Shown here: piece by piece, positions 1 to 7,781 of the stretch
How positions within the stretch are numbered: position 1 is the stretch's first letter
Layout: every line of letters starts with the position of its first letter
DNA from: Gammaproteobacteria bacterium
Lineage (GTDB): Bacteria > Pseudomonadota > Gammaproteobacteria > Eutrophobiales > Eutrophobiaceae
DNA: 51,969 nucleotides
Direction of reading: 5' to 3'
NCBI GenBank assembly: GCA_028281365.1
Contig: JANQJZ010000020.1
Span: forward strand, 1 to 51,969
Position numbers and translations under genes: made by a program
Notes under the pieces: generated by a model
What the model was told of the DNA's origin: nothing
Database searches by the model: none
The model's input: only the letters and a program-made list of their open reading frames with translations

Positions 1-288
1 GTTCACGATGGCGTCACCTATTTATTCGCTAATGCGAAAAACAAGAAGACCTTTGATGCGAACCCGGAAAAATACCTGCCGGCTTACGGCGGTTGGTGGG
101 CCTTTGGTGTCTCGGTAGGCAAAAAGTTTGTCAGTGACCCGGAGGCCTGGAAGGTGGTTGATGGACGTCTATACCTGAACCTGGACAAGAATATCCAGGC
201 GGACTGGTTAAAGGACGTACCGGGACGTATTAAGAAAGCTAACAAACACTGGACCAAGATTAAACATAAATCTCCAGCTGAGTTATAA
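1..288 (+). CDS. YHS domain-containing protein, 3' part
   Basis: The reading frame is open from base 1 to a TAA at 286-288, so the N-terminus lies outside the window (95 residues visible). The visible part has the YHS-domain pattern: a short beta stretch (GVTYLF), then FDANPEKYLPAYGGWWAFG, followed by a WKVVDGRLYLN segment typical of the YHS proteins of about 150 residues found in proteobacteria, many of which are exported. YHS domains are thought to bind metal, and the exact role of this subfamily is unsettled. A strong terminator follows 21 bases after the stop, so this is the last gene of its transcript. The family call is confident; the function is not known. Confidence 0.8.
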   Translation, partial: VHDGVTYLFANAKNKKTFDANPEKYLPAYGGWWAFGVSVGKKFVSDPEAWKVVDGRLYLNLDKNIQADWLKDVPGRIKKANKHWTKIKHKSPAEL

Positions 289-309
289 AGGTTAATAATG
301 TTACCGATC

Positions 310-360
310 AGCGGCCTCAACCCACCCCTCCTCCTCCCTAATGAGGCCGCTATTTTTTTA
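310..360 (+). terminator. Rho-independent terminator after the YHS gene
   Basis: A perfect 10-bp stem (AGCGGCCTCA at 310-319 with TGAGGCCGCT at 342-351) encloses a C-rich loop and is followed by ATTTTTTTA. GC-rich stem plus T-run is the classic intrinsic terminator form. It ends transcription of the YHS gene before the next gene at 382. Confidence 0.9.
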
Positions 361-381
361 AGCTTATAGAGTGTCATAACA

Positions 382-888
382 ATGATTGAAAAAAGAAACA
401 AAATAATTTTGATGAATAAATTGAGTTTTAGATTAATTACGCAACTTATATTCATCCTGTTTCTATATTTGATTGTTTCATTTATTGACAGTGAAAATTT
501 TAATGTTCAGGCAAATATAAAAACCAATAAAGATGTTTATTTGTATGTAGCAACTGAACACACAATAGACGAATTTGTAATGTTATTGAGAAGAGCAATA
601 AAAATTACTTATAACAAAAACATTTATTTGCACGAAATTAATATAGTTATGATATTGGATGGTCCCGATATAAGCTTGTTTTCAAAAAACCATGTAGATG
701 ATAATCGTGAATTAATTGACCTGGCCAGACGACTGGATTCTTCAGGGCTTATAGACTTTAAGGTAAACAGTAATAGACTAGTAAATGGAAATTACGATTA
801 TCTGGAATTACCGACATTTATTGATGTATTTTATAAAGCACCTTACGAATCAGGTCAGGTTTATCAATATAGATATATTGGTATGTAA
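382..888 (+). CDS. membrane-anchored DsrE-like protein (putative)
   Basis: 168 residues. A hydrophobic segment at about residues 18-35 suggests a signal anchor. The rest resembles the DsrE/DsrF-like fold: a beta strand (KDVYLYVAT), a helix, then an INIVMILDGPDI strand-loop, followed by NRELIDLARRLDSSGLIDFKV, which matches the order of elements in DsrE-family sulfur-relay proteins. The Cys used by sulfurtransferase DsrE proteins is not evident, so a sulfur-transfer role cannot be assumed. The ribosome site is weak; an internal ATG at residue 12 is an alternative start. It lies just 10 bases ahead of the tRNA-Cys and could share its transcript. The family assignment is an inference from a few motifs. 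Confidence 0.6.
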   Translation: MIEKRNKIILMNKLSFRLITQLIFILFLYLIVSFIDSENFNVQANIKTNKDVYLYVATEHTIDEFVMLLRRAIKITYNKNIYLHEINIVMILDGPDISLFSKNHVDDNRELIDLARRLDSSGLIDFKVNSNRLVNGNYDYLELPTFIDVFYKAPYESGQVYQYRYIGM

Positions 889-898
889 AACTAATTAC

Positions 899-972
899 GG
901 CTGGGTGGCAGAATAGCTATGCAGTGGTTTGCAACACCATTAATGCTGGTTCAAATCCAGCCCCAGCCTCCA
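899..972 (+). tRNA. tRNA-Cys (anticodon GCA)
   Basis: A 74-nt cloverleaf. The acceptor stem GGCTGGG pairs perfectly with CCCAGCC (962-968), followed by discriminator T and encoded CCA; U73 is the identity base of tRNA-Cys. The D-stem is GCA/TGC. The anticodon stem GTGGT/ACCAT encloses TTGCAAC, so the anticodon is GCA. The variable loop is TAAT, and the T-stem GCTGG/CCAGC encloses TTCAAAT. An oddity is that the D-loop reads AATAGCTA, so the nearly universal G18-G19 pair appears to be A-G. It may be a functional but divergent copy, or a secondary copy beside a standard tRNA-Cys elsewhere. Two expanded tRNA-Cys-like relatives lie at 6181 and 10445. Confidence 0.9.
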
Positions 973-988
973 TTTCATAGAAAAATAA

Positions 989-1891
989 TTATTTTTTGTC
1001 CTTTTTATAAACACTATCGCGCTTTAATCGCTCAGATAAAAAATCAATCAGGAAACGGACCCGGGTCGGCATTTGTTCGCGTTCCGGATAAACAATCCAG
1101 GTATACACATCAGGTACTTCATACTCTTCTAACACTACTTCAAGTTCACCTCGTCTTAGTTCATCTTCCATGTAATATTCTGATAAACGTATCAGACCGA
1201 TACCACGTACTGCAGCATTAACCAACGCGCGTCCGTTATTACAAACCCAATTACCTTGCACTTTAACGACCCGGACTTCTTCAGGATAGGCAAAACGCCA
1301 TGGCATTTTGTAGAGTTTTAAACAATTATGTGAATATAAATCATCAGGACTTTCAGGCCGGCCAGAACGTACCAGATAGGAAGGACTACCACATACCATA
1401 ACCCGCCTTGGCGCTACCTTACGGGCAATCAGGGAAGTATCAGGCAATGTTCCATGTAAACGGATAGCAAGATCATAACCTTCTTCAATAATATCCACTT
1501 CTTCCATGCGACTATCTAAATCGATGGAAACCTCCGGGTATTTAGTAACAAACTCGGCCAGGGCTGGAGCAACATACCTGTCCGCAAATAGACCTGCCGC
1601 TGTGACCCGGATCAACCCTTTAGGCAATTCTTGCAGATCTGCCATTTCAGATTCGAGTGCTTCAATACGATCATGGATCTCACGCGCCCGTTCATAATAA
1701 TGCCGGCCGCTATCAGTCAAGGTAATCGAACGGGTCGATCGATGTAATAATCTGGTATGTAACCTTTCTTCCAAACGTTTGATTTCACGACTGACAAATG
1801 ATGTGGAGACATCCAGCATATCAGCTGCTGCTGTAAAGCTGCCCTTTTCAACCACTGCGACAAACTCTCGTAATCCGCCTCTATCGAACAT
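989..1891 (-). CDS. LysR family transcriptional regulator (CrgA/AaeR-like)
   Basis: 300 residues, the normal length for LysR proteins. An N-terminal winged helix-turn-helix (about 1-60; GSFTAAADMLDVSTSFVSR then RLHTRLLHRSTRSITLTD) is followed by the two-lobed effector-binding domain (about 90-290). The start ATG at 1891 has an AGGGG ribosome site 7 bases upstream. It is transcribed divergently from the VOC/SDR/PPOX operon starting at 1993, the usual arrangement for a LysR protein controlling its neighbour; the operator would lie in the 101-bp gap between them. The effector cannot be predicted. Its stop lies 17 bases from the end of the tRNA-Cys. Confidence 0.93.
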   Translation of the reverse strand: MFDRGGLREFVAVVEKGSFTAAADMLDVSTSFVSREIKRLEERLHTRLLHRSTRSITLTDSGRHYYERAREIHDRIEALESEMADLQELPKGLIRVTAAGLFADRYVAPALAEFVTKYPEVSIDLDSRMEEVDIIEEGYDLAIRLHGTLPDTSLIARKVAPRRVMVCGSPSYLVRSGRPESPDDLYSHNCLKLYKMPWRFAYPEEVRVVKVQGNWVCNNGRALVNAAVRGIGLIRLSEYYMEDELRRGELEVVLEEYEVPDVYTWIVYPEREQMPTRVRFLIDFLSERLKRDSVYKKDKK

Positions 1892-1992
1892 TATTGCCCC
1901 TCAACAACAATGATTGAACTTCACACCCCATTAATCCTGCCTTCGGAATCATCTATTATCTCAAATATAAAGCAAAATTGAGGTAAAAGCAT

Positions 1993-2412
1993 ATGAGCAA
2001 TGATAGAAATAAACCGATAACGCAAGGTGTTCATCATGTTGGATTGACTGTTCCAAACCTGGATACAACCCGCAAGTTTTTCATCGATATATTGAAATAT
2101 GAACAGATTGGTGAAGTACCGGATTACCCGGCTGTTTTTCTTTCTGATGGCAATACCATGATTACGTTATGGCAGACAGAAGACCCTGTAAATGCAATCT
2201 CGTTTGATCGTAAAAATGTTATTGGTCTGCATCATGTTGCTATGAAAGTTGAGGATGACGGAGAACTTGATCATTTATATAAAGTTTTACAAAAAACCAA
2301 TGATGTGAAGATTGAATTTAAACCGGAACCCCTATTGGGAGGTCCTACCCGGCACATGATGTGTTATATACCGGGAGGCATAAGAGTTGAGTTTATTGCT
2401 CCCAATAGCTAA
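1993..2412 (+). CDS. VOC family protein (glyoxalase/dioxygenase superfamily)
   Basis: 139 residues with two beta-alpha-beta-beta-beta modules: GVHHVGLTVPNLDTTRKFF at the start and GLHHVAMKV near residue 78, ending in GGIRVEFIAP. The paired His residues and the final Glu fit the metal-ligand positions of the vicinal oxygen chelate fold (glyoxalase I, extradiol dioxygenases, fosfomycin resistance). The ATG is preceded by GAGG with good spacing. First gene of a three-gene operon with an SDR (20 bases downstream) and a PPOX protein, under the divergent LysR regulator. The substrate is unknown. Confidence 0.88.
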   Translation: MSNDRNKPITQGVHHVGLTVPNLDTTRKFFIDILKYEQIGEVPDYPAVFLSDGNTMITLWQTEDPVNAISFDRKNVIGLHHVAMKVEDDGELDHLYKVLQKTNDVKIEFKPEPLLGGPTRHMMCYIPGGIRVEFIAPNS

Positions 2413-2432
2413 TAAACTTTGATCTTGAGAAA

Positions 2433-3143
2433 ATGAACAATTCAACACCTTTATGCGTAGTCACCGGCGTTGGCGATGGAACAGGTGCATCAATTGTCAA
2501 AAGATTCGCGGCAAGTAACTATCGTGTAGCAATGATCGCCAGGAACGAAACTCGTTTACAGAATATAAGTAATGAAATAGATAATACTTATGCTTATACC
2601 TGTGATGTTGGCGAAATAGATAATCTAACCAGGACGATTAAATCCATTCAACAAGAATTGGGTAATCCGGAAGTACTTATTCATAATGCTGTTGCAGCAA
2701 GTTTTCAAAATTTTCTTGAATCTGATCCTGATGATCTGGAGAAAAATTTCAGGGTTAATACCACCTCATTGTTGTACCTGGCGCGATCGCTTGTACCAGC
2801 AATGTTAGAAAATGGAAAAGGTGCCATAGTTGTTACAGGCAACACTGCTGCATACCGGGGTGTTCCAAATTACGCTTTATTTGCACCAACTAAAGCAGCC
2901 CAACGAATTCTTGCGGAGTCTATGGCAAGACATTTAGGGCCAAAAGGAATACATGTGTCCTATGTATCAATTGATGCAGCAATAGATACACCGTGGACAC
3001 GTAAACCTTTTTACTCAAATAAACCAGAAGAGTTTTTCAGTAAACCTGGTGCCATTGCAGAAGAAGTATTTCATGTTGCACACCAGGATCGCTCAACCTG
3101 GACATTTGATCTGACAATACGCCCTTATGCTGAAAAATGGTAA
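2433..3143 (+). CDS. atypical SDR family oxidoreductase
   Basis: 236 residues with a Rossmann fold: nucleotide-binding TGVGDGTGAS at 11-20, an Asp in CDVG (57-60) and HNAVAAS replacing the usual NNAG. At the catalytic region the expected Tyr of YxxxK is Phe150 (FAPTK, Lys154), and the usual catalytic Ser position reads Asn137. Both changes are shared with the paralogue at 6356-7093, so this is a family trait and not a mutation. Tyr147 sits three residues before and could substitute. The protein belongs to the atypical SDR group with an IDAAID-type segment after GPKGIHV. An NAD(P)-dependent reaction is likely, but the substrate is unknown and catalysis by the canonical mechanism is doubtful. 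Confidence 0.85.
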   Translation: MNNSTPLCVVTGVGDGTGASIVKRFAASNYRVAMIARNETRLQNISNEIDNTYAYTCDVGEIDNLTRTIKSIQQELGNPEVLIHNAVAASFQNFLESDPDDLEKNFRVNTTSLLYLARSLVPAMLENGKGAIVVTGNTAAYRGVPNYALFAPTKAAQRILAESMARHLGPKGIHVSYVSIDAAIDTPWTRKPFYSNKPEEFFSKPGAIAEEVFHVAHQDRSTWTFDLTIRPYAEKW

Positions 3144-3176
3144 TTTAAAACAATTAAACTAGATTGGAGAATGTAA

Positions 3177-3749
3177 ATGAGAGAATACAGTAGTGATATT
3201 GCCTTTACCGATACAGTAAAAGACATCCAGCAGGAAAAAGGTTCGCGTGGTGTATATGCCAATATGGAACAACGCGGCGGTTGGGAAACAACTGTTACTC
3301 ATCGCCTGCGTGACTTTCTTGCGGAACGCGATTCATTTTATATGGCAACTGTAAATTCTGAAGGACAGCCTTATATACAACACCGTGGTGGTCCAAAAGG
3401 ATTTCTTAAAGTAATAGATCAAAACACTCTTGGTTTTGCAGACTTCAGGGGAAATCGACAATATATTTCGTTTGGAAATCTGAAAGATAACAATAAAGTC
3501 TGTTTGTTTTTAATGGATTACCCAAATCGCAAACGAATAAAGCTTTGGGGAACAGCAGAAGTAATCGAAGGTGATGAAGATTTAAATAAAAAACTTTCAG
3601 ATCCGGAATACAAGGCAGAAGTCGAACGTGCTTTTGTGATTCATATTGAGGCCTGGGATTCAAATTGCCCGCAACATATTTTGCCACGCTACACAAAACA
3701 GGAAATAGGTGAACTGGATTTATGTGAAGGATGTGAACCTAAAGAATAA
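3177..3749 (+). CDS. pyridoxamine 5'-phosphate oxidase family protein
   Basis: 190 residues with the FMN-binding split-barrel pattern: FLAERDSFYMATVNSEGQPYIQH, then GFADFRGNRQYISFGNL, then NRKRIKLWGTAEV. This matches the small PPOX-type flavoproteins often annotated as general stress or flavin-binding proteins. The C-terminus carries two Cys (CEGC) of unknown role. An AGATTGGAGAATG context supplies the ribosome site. Third and last gene of the LysR-linked operon with the VOC protein and SDR, which suggests a small-molecule redox or detoxification job. It ends convergently with the GGDEF-EAL gene. Confidence 0.87.
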   Translation: MREYSSDIAFTDTVKDIQQEKGSRGVYANMEQRGGWETTVTHRLRDFLAERDSFYMATVNSEGQPYIQHRGGPKGFLKVIDQNTLGFADFRGNRQYISFGNLKDNNKVCLFLMDYPNRKRIKLWGTAEVIEGDEDLNKKLSDPEYKAEVERAFVIHIEAWDSNCPQHILPRYTKQEIGELDLCEGCEPKE

Positions 3750-3754
3750 TGGAC

Positions 3755-3777
3755 CAGCTTAAAAATTGAAAAAGCTG
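3755..3777. terminator. weak hairpin between convergent genes
   Basis: CAGCTT (3755-3760) pairs with AAGCTG (3772-3777) around an A-rich 11-nt loop, in the 43-base gap between the PPOX stop and the GGDEF-EAL stop. The T-tract is poor on both strands, so terminator activity is only possible. Confidence 0.3.
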
Positions 3778-3792
3778 AGAAAATTATCCCGA

Positions 3793-6087
3793 CTATGATG
3801 ACATATGATAAATTCCAGACCCGTTTAATTTTTCATTATGTTGTAAACACCATTTATCAAAATCTGCTGAAGATAGTGGCTTACTAAAATAATATCCCTG
3901 AAGTTCATCACAGCCGAGCCTTTCCAATTTCTGTGCCTGCTCAAGTGTTTCAATACCTTCTGCAACAACTTTAATATCGAGTTGATGCGCCAGCTCAATC
4001 ATAGCTCGAACAACCGCACATTCACGCTCACTGTTGGTTATATTGGTTATAAACGTTCTGTCTATTTTTAATTGTGTAATCGGGAAATCACGTAAATATT
4101 CCATTGAGGAGTACCCTGTACCAAAGTCATCAAGAGATAATCCAACACCAAGTTGCCTTAATGAATTAAGTATTTCAATATTATTTGACACATCCTGCAT
4201 TAATAGAGATTCCGTTATCTCGAGATCAAGGCATTCAGGTTTCAATTCATGTTTACTAAGGGTCTGTTCTATTTGTGAAACAAAATTATCCTGTTGAAAT
4301 TGTAATTTTGATATGTTTATAGCAATAGAAAAATTACTGTGGCCACTGTTGTACCATTCAGTTGCTTGTCGACATGCTTCATCAAGTATCCAGGCACCAA
4401 GTAAAACAATAAGCCCGCTGTCTTCGGCTACTGGAATAAACTCTGCCGGATTGACCATTCTATGGCCTTCGCGGTCCCAGCGAATTAATGCTTCCATTCC
4501 ACGCACATGGAAACCTTTAACCGTTACCTTCGGTTGATAATGCACACAAAACTCGCCTTTCTCCAGGCCCTGTCTCAAACCTGACTCTATATCGAGCCAG
4601 TTTTGTTCAGCATTGATTATTTTAGCTATTGTGGGCTGATAACCATGTTGGCCTTCTTCAATAAGATGTGCCATAGCAGCACTGGCATTATTTATAAGAT
4701 TGGATGTTGTTAACGCATCTTCAGGGCAGAAGCTGGCACCGACGACAGGTTGTAACCAAAACTCACGACGTTTGACATGTATAGGTTGCGAGACTTCTTC
4801 AATTAACAACTCGGCAGTCATATTTGTCACTTTTTTTATCTCGGAGTCTCGATCTGAACGAAGTAAAATGGCAAAGCTGGCCCCGGAAAACCTATAGCAT
4901 CGGGCTGTATGAATATTCAGTTCAGATCTTAATATTGCTGAATTAAGTCTTTTACCAATATCTTTAATAAGTTCATCCACAACTTCGACACCAAGATTCC
5001 GCGCAATCATTTCAAAATTATGAAAACCAACCATTAATACACTGAATGCATACCCCTGCTCTTCAACCCAGTTATTACAATCGGTAAGAAAACTTCTCCG
5101 GTTCGGAATACCGGAAACAGGATCATGGTTTACAAGATATTGAAGCTCTTTTTTAATTTCCCTTTCCCTGGTTACATCTTTGATATAGACATGACAAACT
5201 TTCAGATCAGGCAATAATCGCATGGTTGCCGAAAGAGTATGGTTACTCAACTGGTAATCAAACGTCAGTGAATTTTCCTTCGATTCACGCACCCTTTGTA
5301 CGTAGTTTTTTATATCAGGAGGCAAAACATTTTGAAGGTTATCATCGATTTTAGCTGCAAGACGATGTGTAGCCGGATTTGCATAAATTAACTCGCCCTC
5401 TAATGATAAACTGAATATAGCTATTGGGTTTCGTTCAGTAAAATAAGAAAGCTTCCTGCGTTCAGCATTTGCATGTAGTGTTTCACGAATAAAAAATCCA
5501 ACAGCCAACGCAACAACTAATACAACAAAAACAAATCCAATAACTAATACAATCATTTCTCCTAACTGCGCTTCAACTATTTTCTGCGTACTGGAACTAT
5601 GCTCACCCACCATATCAAAAAGATAATCCAATGCCGGTATGGCGGCCTGGCCGTGTGCTGTTAAATTAACAAGCGATTCCCTGGCCGTGTCCCAATCTAT
5701 TGATGGCCCTTTCAGGTTCGTATCAAGACGTTCCAGCTCTTCAGTAAAACCAGCATACGTTTGTTCAAGGATCTGGTGCTGTTCATTATTGTTAAAAACA
5801 TTTTTCAGATATGAAAGATCATCTTGTAATGCGTCTCTCACAAGAGAGAGTTTTATCAATATAGATGTGCGTTCTGTTGTGGCATAGTATTCATAAAGTA
5901 AACGTTCATGTTCACTGAGATTAGTACGGACCCTAAAAAGATTATCCAACGTTTGAATTTCCTGCTCAGTGAACTCTGAAAAGGCATGATCGATCGTATT
6001 GGCAGACTGGTAGATGTTCCAACATAACCCTATTGCCAATAAAGCAATAGCAAAATAGAAACACACCGCTGTAATCTTGTAGTTCAT
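3793..6087 (-). CDS. membrane-bound GGDEF-EAL protein with PAS, probable c-di-GMP phosphodiesterase
   Basis: 764 residues. Membrane segments lie at about 7-25 and 178-200 and flank a helical periplasmic sensor of about 150 residues. A PAS-like domain follows (FTERNPIAIFSLSLEGELIYA), then a GGDEF domain (HDPVSGIPNRRSF) whose signature reads SGASF, so cyclase activity is unlikely. The C-terminal EAL domain looks intact: EALIRW, NISKLQF, LEITESLLM, LDDFGTGYSS, LKIDRTF and VAEGIET. The prediction is hydrolysis of c-di-GMP at the inner membrane in response to a periplasmic signal, with the degenerate GGDEF acting as a regulatory domain. Single gene; a tRNA-Cys-like element lies about 95 bases upstream. 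Confidence 0.93.
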   Translation of the reverse strand: MNYKITAVCFYFAIALLAIGLCWNIYQSANTIDHAFSEFTEQEIQTLDNLFRVRTNLSEHERLLYEYYATTERTSILIKLSLVRDALQDDLSYLKNVFNNNEQHQILEQTYAGFTEELERLDTNLKGPSIDWDTARESLVNLTAHGQAAIPALDYLFDMVGEHSSSTQKIVEAQLGEMIVLVIGFVFVVLVVALAVGFFIRETLHANAERRKLSYFTERNPIAIFSLSLEGELIYANPATHRLAAKIDDNLQNVLPPDIKNYVQRVRESKENSLTFDYQLSNHTLSATMRLLPDLKVCHVYIKDVTREREIKKELQYLVNHDPVSGIPNRRSFLTDCNNWVEEQGYAFSVLMVGFHNFEMIARNLGVEVVDELIKDIGKRLNSAILRSELNIHTARCYRFSGASFAILLRSDRDSEIKKVTNMTAELLIEEVSQPIHVKRREFWLQPVVGASFCPEDALTTSNLINNASAAMAHLIEEGQHGYQPTIAKIINAEQNWLDIESGLRQGLEKGEFCVHYQPKVTVKGFHVRGMEALIRWDREGHRMVNPAEFIPVAEDSGLIVLLGAWILDEACRQATEWYNSGHSNFSIAINISKLQFQQDNFVSQIEQTLSKHELKPECLDLEITESLLMQDVSNNIEILNSLRQLGVGLSLDDFGTGYSSMEYLRDFPITQLKIDRTFITNITNSERECAVVRAMIELAHQLDIKVVAEGIETLEQAQKLERLGCDELQGYYFSKPLSSADFDKWCLQHNEKLNGSGIYHMSS

Positions 6088-6180
6088 ACCCTAAGCCCCA
6101 CACCAACCAGTCAATATGAGACTAAAGAAACAGTAGTTAGTTTCAGGATAATCAGAAAACAGACCGCGAAGCGTAAAAAT

Positions 6181-6298
6181 TGGAGGCTGGGGTCGCTTAC
6201 ACGGATGTAAGTGGTAGAGTAATGCAGGAGCAAATTACCGAAGATTCTCACCAACATATACGGTTTTGCACACCGTTGCATCTATCTGCCACCAAGCC
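6181..6298 (-). ncRNA. tRNA-Cys-like RNA with expanded T-loop, copy 1
   Basis: Read on the minus strand, 118 nt. Acceptor GGCTTGG pairs with CCCAGCC apart from one T-C mismatch at pair 5, followed by T and CCA. The D-stem is GCA/TGC with a short loop. The anticodon stem ACGGT/ACCGT (5 Watson-Crick pairs) encloses GTGCAAA, anticodon GCA. The variable loop is ATAT. The T-stem is GTTG/CGAC (one G-U), directly abutting the acceptor. In place of a 7-nt T-loop there are about 57 nt holding two hairpins: GTAAT..GC/GCATTAC with loop TCCT, and CTTAC/GTAAG with loop ATCCGT. No TTCRA T-loop motif is present. It sits 57 bases after the SDR stop. What it does, and whether it is charged or processed, is unknown. 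Confidence 0.7.
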
Positions 6299-6355
6299 AT
6301 TGATTTGTTTTTCAAGGTTACACTCATCAATTTTGTTTCAAATAATAACAACTGA

Positions 6356-7093
6356 CTACCATTTTTCTGCAAACGGTCGGACTACCAGATCAAATGCCCA
6401 GGTTGAGCGATCCTGGTGTGCAACATGAAACACTTCTTCTGCAATAGCTGGCGGCTTGGCAAAATAATCTTCACGTTCCCATTTCCAATCTGCTGGCGGT
6501 ATTAACCAGTCTGGTCTTTCACTATCATCACCAAGCCAGGTGACATCAATAGCTGCATCAATTGTAATGTAAGCGACATGTATGCCTTTTGGCCCCAAAT
6601 CACGTGCTAAAGATTCTGCAAGAATACGTTGGGCTGCTTTAGTTGGAGCAAATAAAGCGTAGTTTGGAACGCCCCGATGTGAAGCTGTGTTACCAGTAAC
6701 CATAATAGCGCCTTTTCCTGCATCTATCATTGACGGAACAAATGCGCGTGCAAGATATAAAAGTGATGTCGTATTAACCCTGAAATTTTTTTCCAGATCA
6801 TCCGGATCAGCTTCAAGAAATTTATCAAATGTAAAAGCTACAACGTTATGAATCAATACCGTTGGCGATCCTATTTCCTGAAGAATGGTTTCAACTGTTG
6901 CATTCAACATTTTCAGATCACCAACATCACAAGGATAAGCATAAGTATCTTCTATTTCGTTAGCGAGCTGGTCAAGCCGTTCTTTGTTTCGTGCGATCAT
7001 GACAATACGATAACCACCTTCTGCAAATCGTCTAACGATTGATGCTCCTGTTGAATCACCAACACCTGTCACCAGACAAATAGGCTTAGTCAT
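6356..7093 (-). CDS. atypical SDR family oxidoreductase (paralogue)
   Basis: 245 residues, clearly paralogous to the SDR at 2433-3143 along its whole length, with a short extra segment near residues 200-215. The Rossmann motif is TGVGDSTGAS (9-18). The catalytic region again reads FAPTK (Phe148, Lys152) with Asn135 in place of the usual Ser. It is the distal gene of a minus-strand run starting at 9319 (HbpS, NTF2-like, AhpD-like, carbonic-anhydrase-like, SDR), presumably controlled by the divergent LysR at 9481. A tRNA-Cys-like element follows. NAD(P) binding is likely; the substrate is unknown. Confidence 0.85.
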   Translation of the reverse strand: MTKPICLVTGVGDSTGASIVRRFAEGGYRIVMIARNKERLDQLANEIEDTYAYPCDVGDLKMLNATVETILQEIGSPTVLIHNVVAFTFDKFLEADPDDLEKNFRVNTTSLLYLARAFVPSMIDAGKGAIMVTGNTASHRGVPNYALFAPTKAAQRILAESLARDLGPKGIHVAYITIDAAIDVTWLGDDSERPDWLIPPADWKWEREDYFAKPPAIAEEVFHVAHQDRSTWAFDLVVRPFAEKW

Positions 7094-7117
7094 GTTATAG
7101 CTCTCTGAATCATTACG

Positions 7118-7306
7118 TTAGGCCGCATGTTTAGTCTCATAAGGTTCACCATATTTTTCATTGTGTTCGCCAGCTTTAAGGACTTTATGAATTTTTGGAT
7201 CATATTCGTAGGTACGTATCCATTCTTCATCACCTTTCTTCTTCAACATGAATGAGTGCGGTGAACGGGATTGTAAAAGATATTGCACCAACACCATACG
7301 ACAAGC
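7118..7306 (-). pseudogene. in-frame continuation of the carbonic-anhydrase-like gene after a TAG
   Basis: The frame of the upstream carbonic-anhydrase-like gene stays open for 62 codons past its TAG (7307-7309), to a TAA at 7118-7120. The segment reads like protein, with SRSPHS followed by EEWIRTYEYDPKIHKV, which resembles the family's usual ending (a Ser-Pro segment and then a Y-x-YD strand before a short tail). Reading through would give about 210 residues, near a normal family length. Either a nonsense mutation or sequence error has split the gene, or this is a separate small gene beginning at 7297 or 7249 (43-59 residues). No good ribosome site precedes either start. Homology is an inference from short motifs. 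Confidence 0.4.
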
Positions 7307-7750
7307 CTATCCACCATAATCGTAACTGTAATCATCTGTACCTGTCTCAACAAGTTGATAAGCATCGATGATGCCGTCAGCAGTAAACGAAGTTGCACCA
7401 CAATGTGTATGATGAACAACAATAATATTTTCAATACCGAATAAATGTTGTGCCACAGTAATTGAACGCAATGCATCTACTGCCCGACCACCCGCGACCA
7501 CGACTTCAAAAAGCGACGCCGTCGAGGCAATTTTATTGCCTTGTTCATCGGTAATAATGTCTCCTGGAAACACTTCGCCAAATTCTTTAGCGACTGCTAC
7601 CGGAATACCTACGGCACGCGGATCGTAACAATAGACCACGATGGTTCTTAGTGGAACTGCTTTAGCAAACTCCTTTCTAACAGTTGCTTCGTTGTAATCC
7701 GGTTGTTTTGAAAATGCATAAGCATCAAAATTTAGTTTCGATAAATTCAT
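7307..7750 (-). CDS. beta-carbonic-anhydrase-like protein, apparently truncated
   Basis: 147 residues. Zinc-site residues of the beta class are in place: Cys/Asp/Arg in CYDPR near residue 41 and His-x-x-Cys in HTHCGA near 115. After YDYGG the frame hits TAG, about 60 residues before the family normally ends, and the missing tail appears in the same frame downstream. The ATG at 7750 was chosen over a TTG one codon upstream because GGGAGA lies 7 bases ahead. Beta carbonic anhydrases hydrate CO2, but many members of this divergent subgroup have untested activity. It lies in the LysR-linked operon 32 bases after the AhpD-like gene. Confidence 0.72.
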   Translation of the reverse strand: MNLSKLNFDAYAFSKQPDYNEATVRKEFAKAVPLRTIVVYCYDPRAVGIPVAVAKEFGEVFPGDIITDEQGNKIASTASLFEVVVAGGRAVDALRSITVAQHLFGIENIIVVHHTHCGATSFTADGIIDAYQLVETGTDDYSYDYGG

Positions 7751-7781
7751 CAAACGTCTCCCTCTTTTGGTGCTATAAAAT

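Noticed and set aside
919-1221. 100-codon plus-strand frame
   Set aside because: It begins inside the tRNA-Cys and runs antisense to the LysR gene; the translation has no protein character.
6180-6428. Plus-strand frames beginning MEAGVAYTDVSG at 6180 and again at 10444
   Set aside because: The similarity of the two translations is caused by the conserved tRNA-like element on the other strand; the frames diverge right after it.
7243-7476. 77-codon minus-strand frame overlapping the carbonic-anhydrase-like gene
   Set aside because: It is out of frame with a gene that has clear zinc-site motifs and is itself low-complexity hydrophobic sequence.
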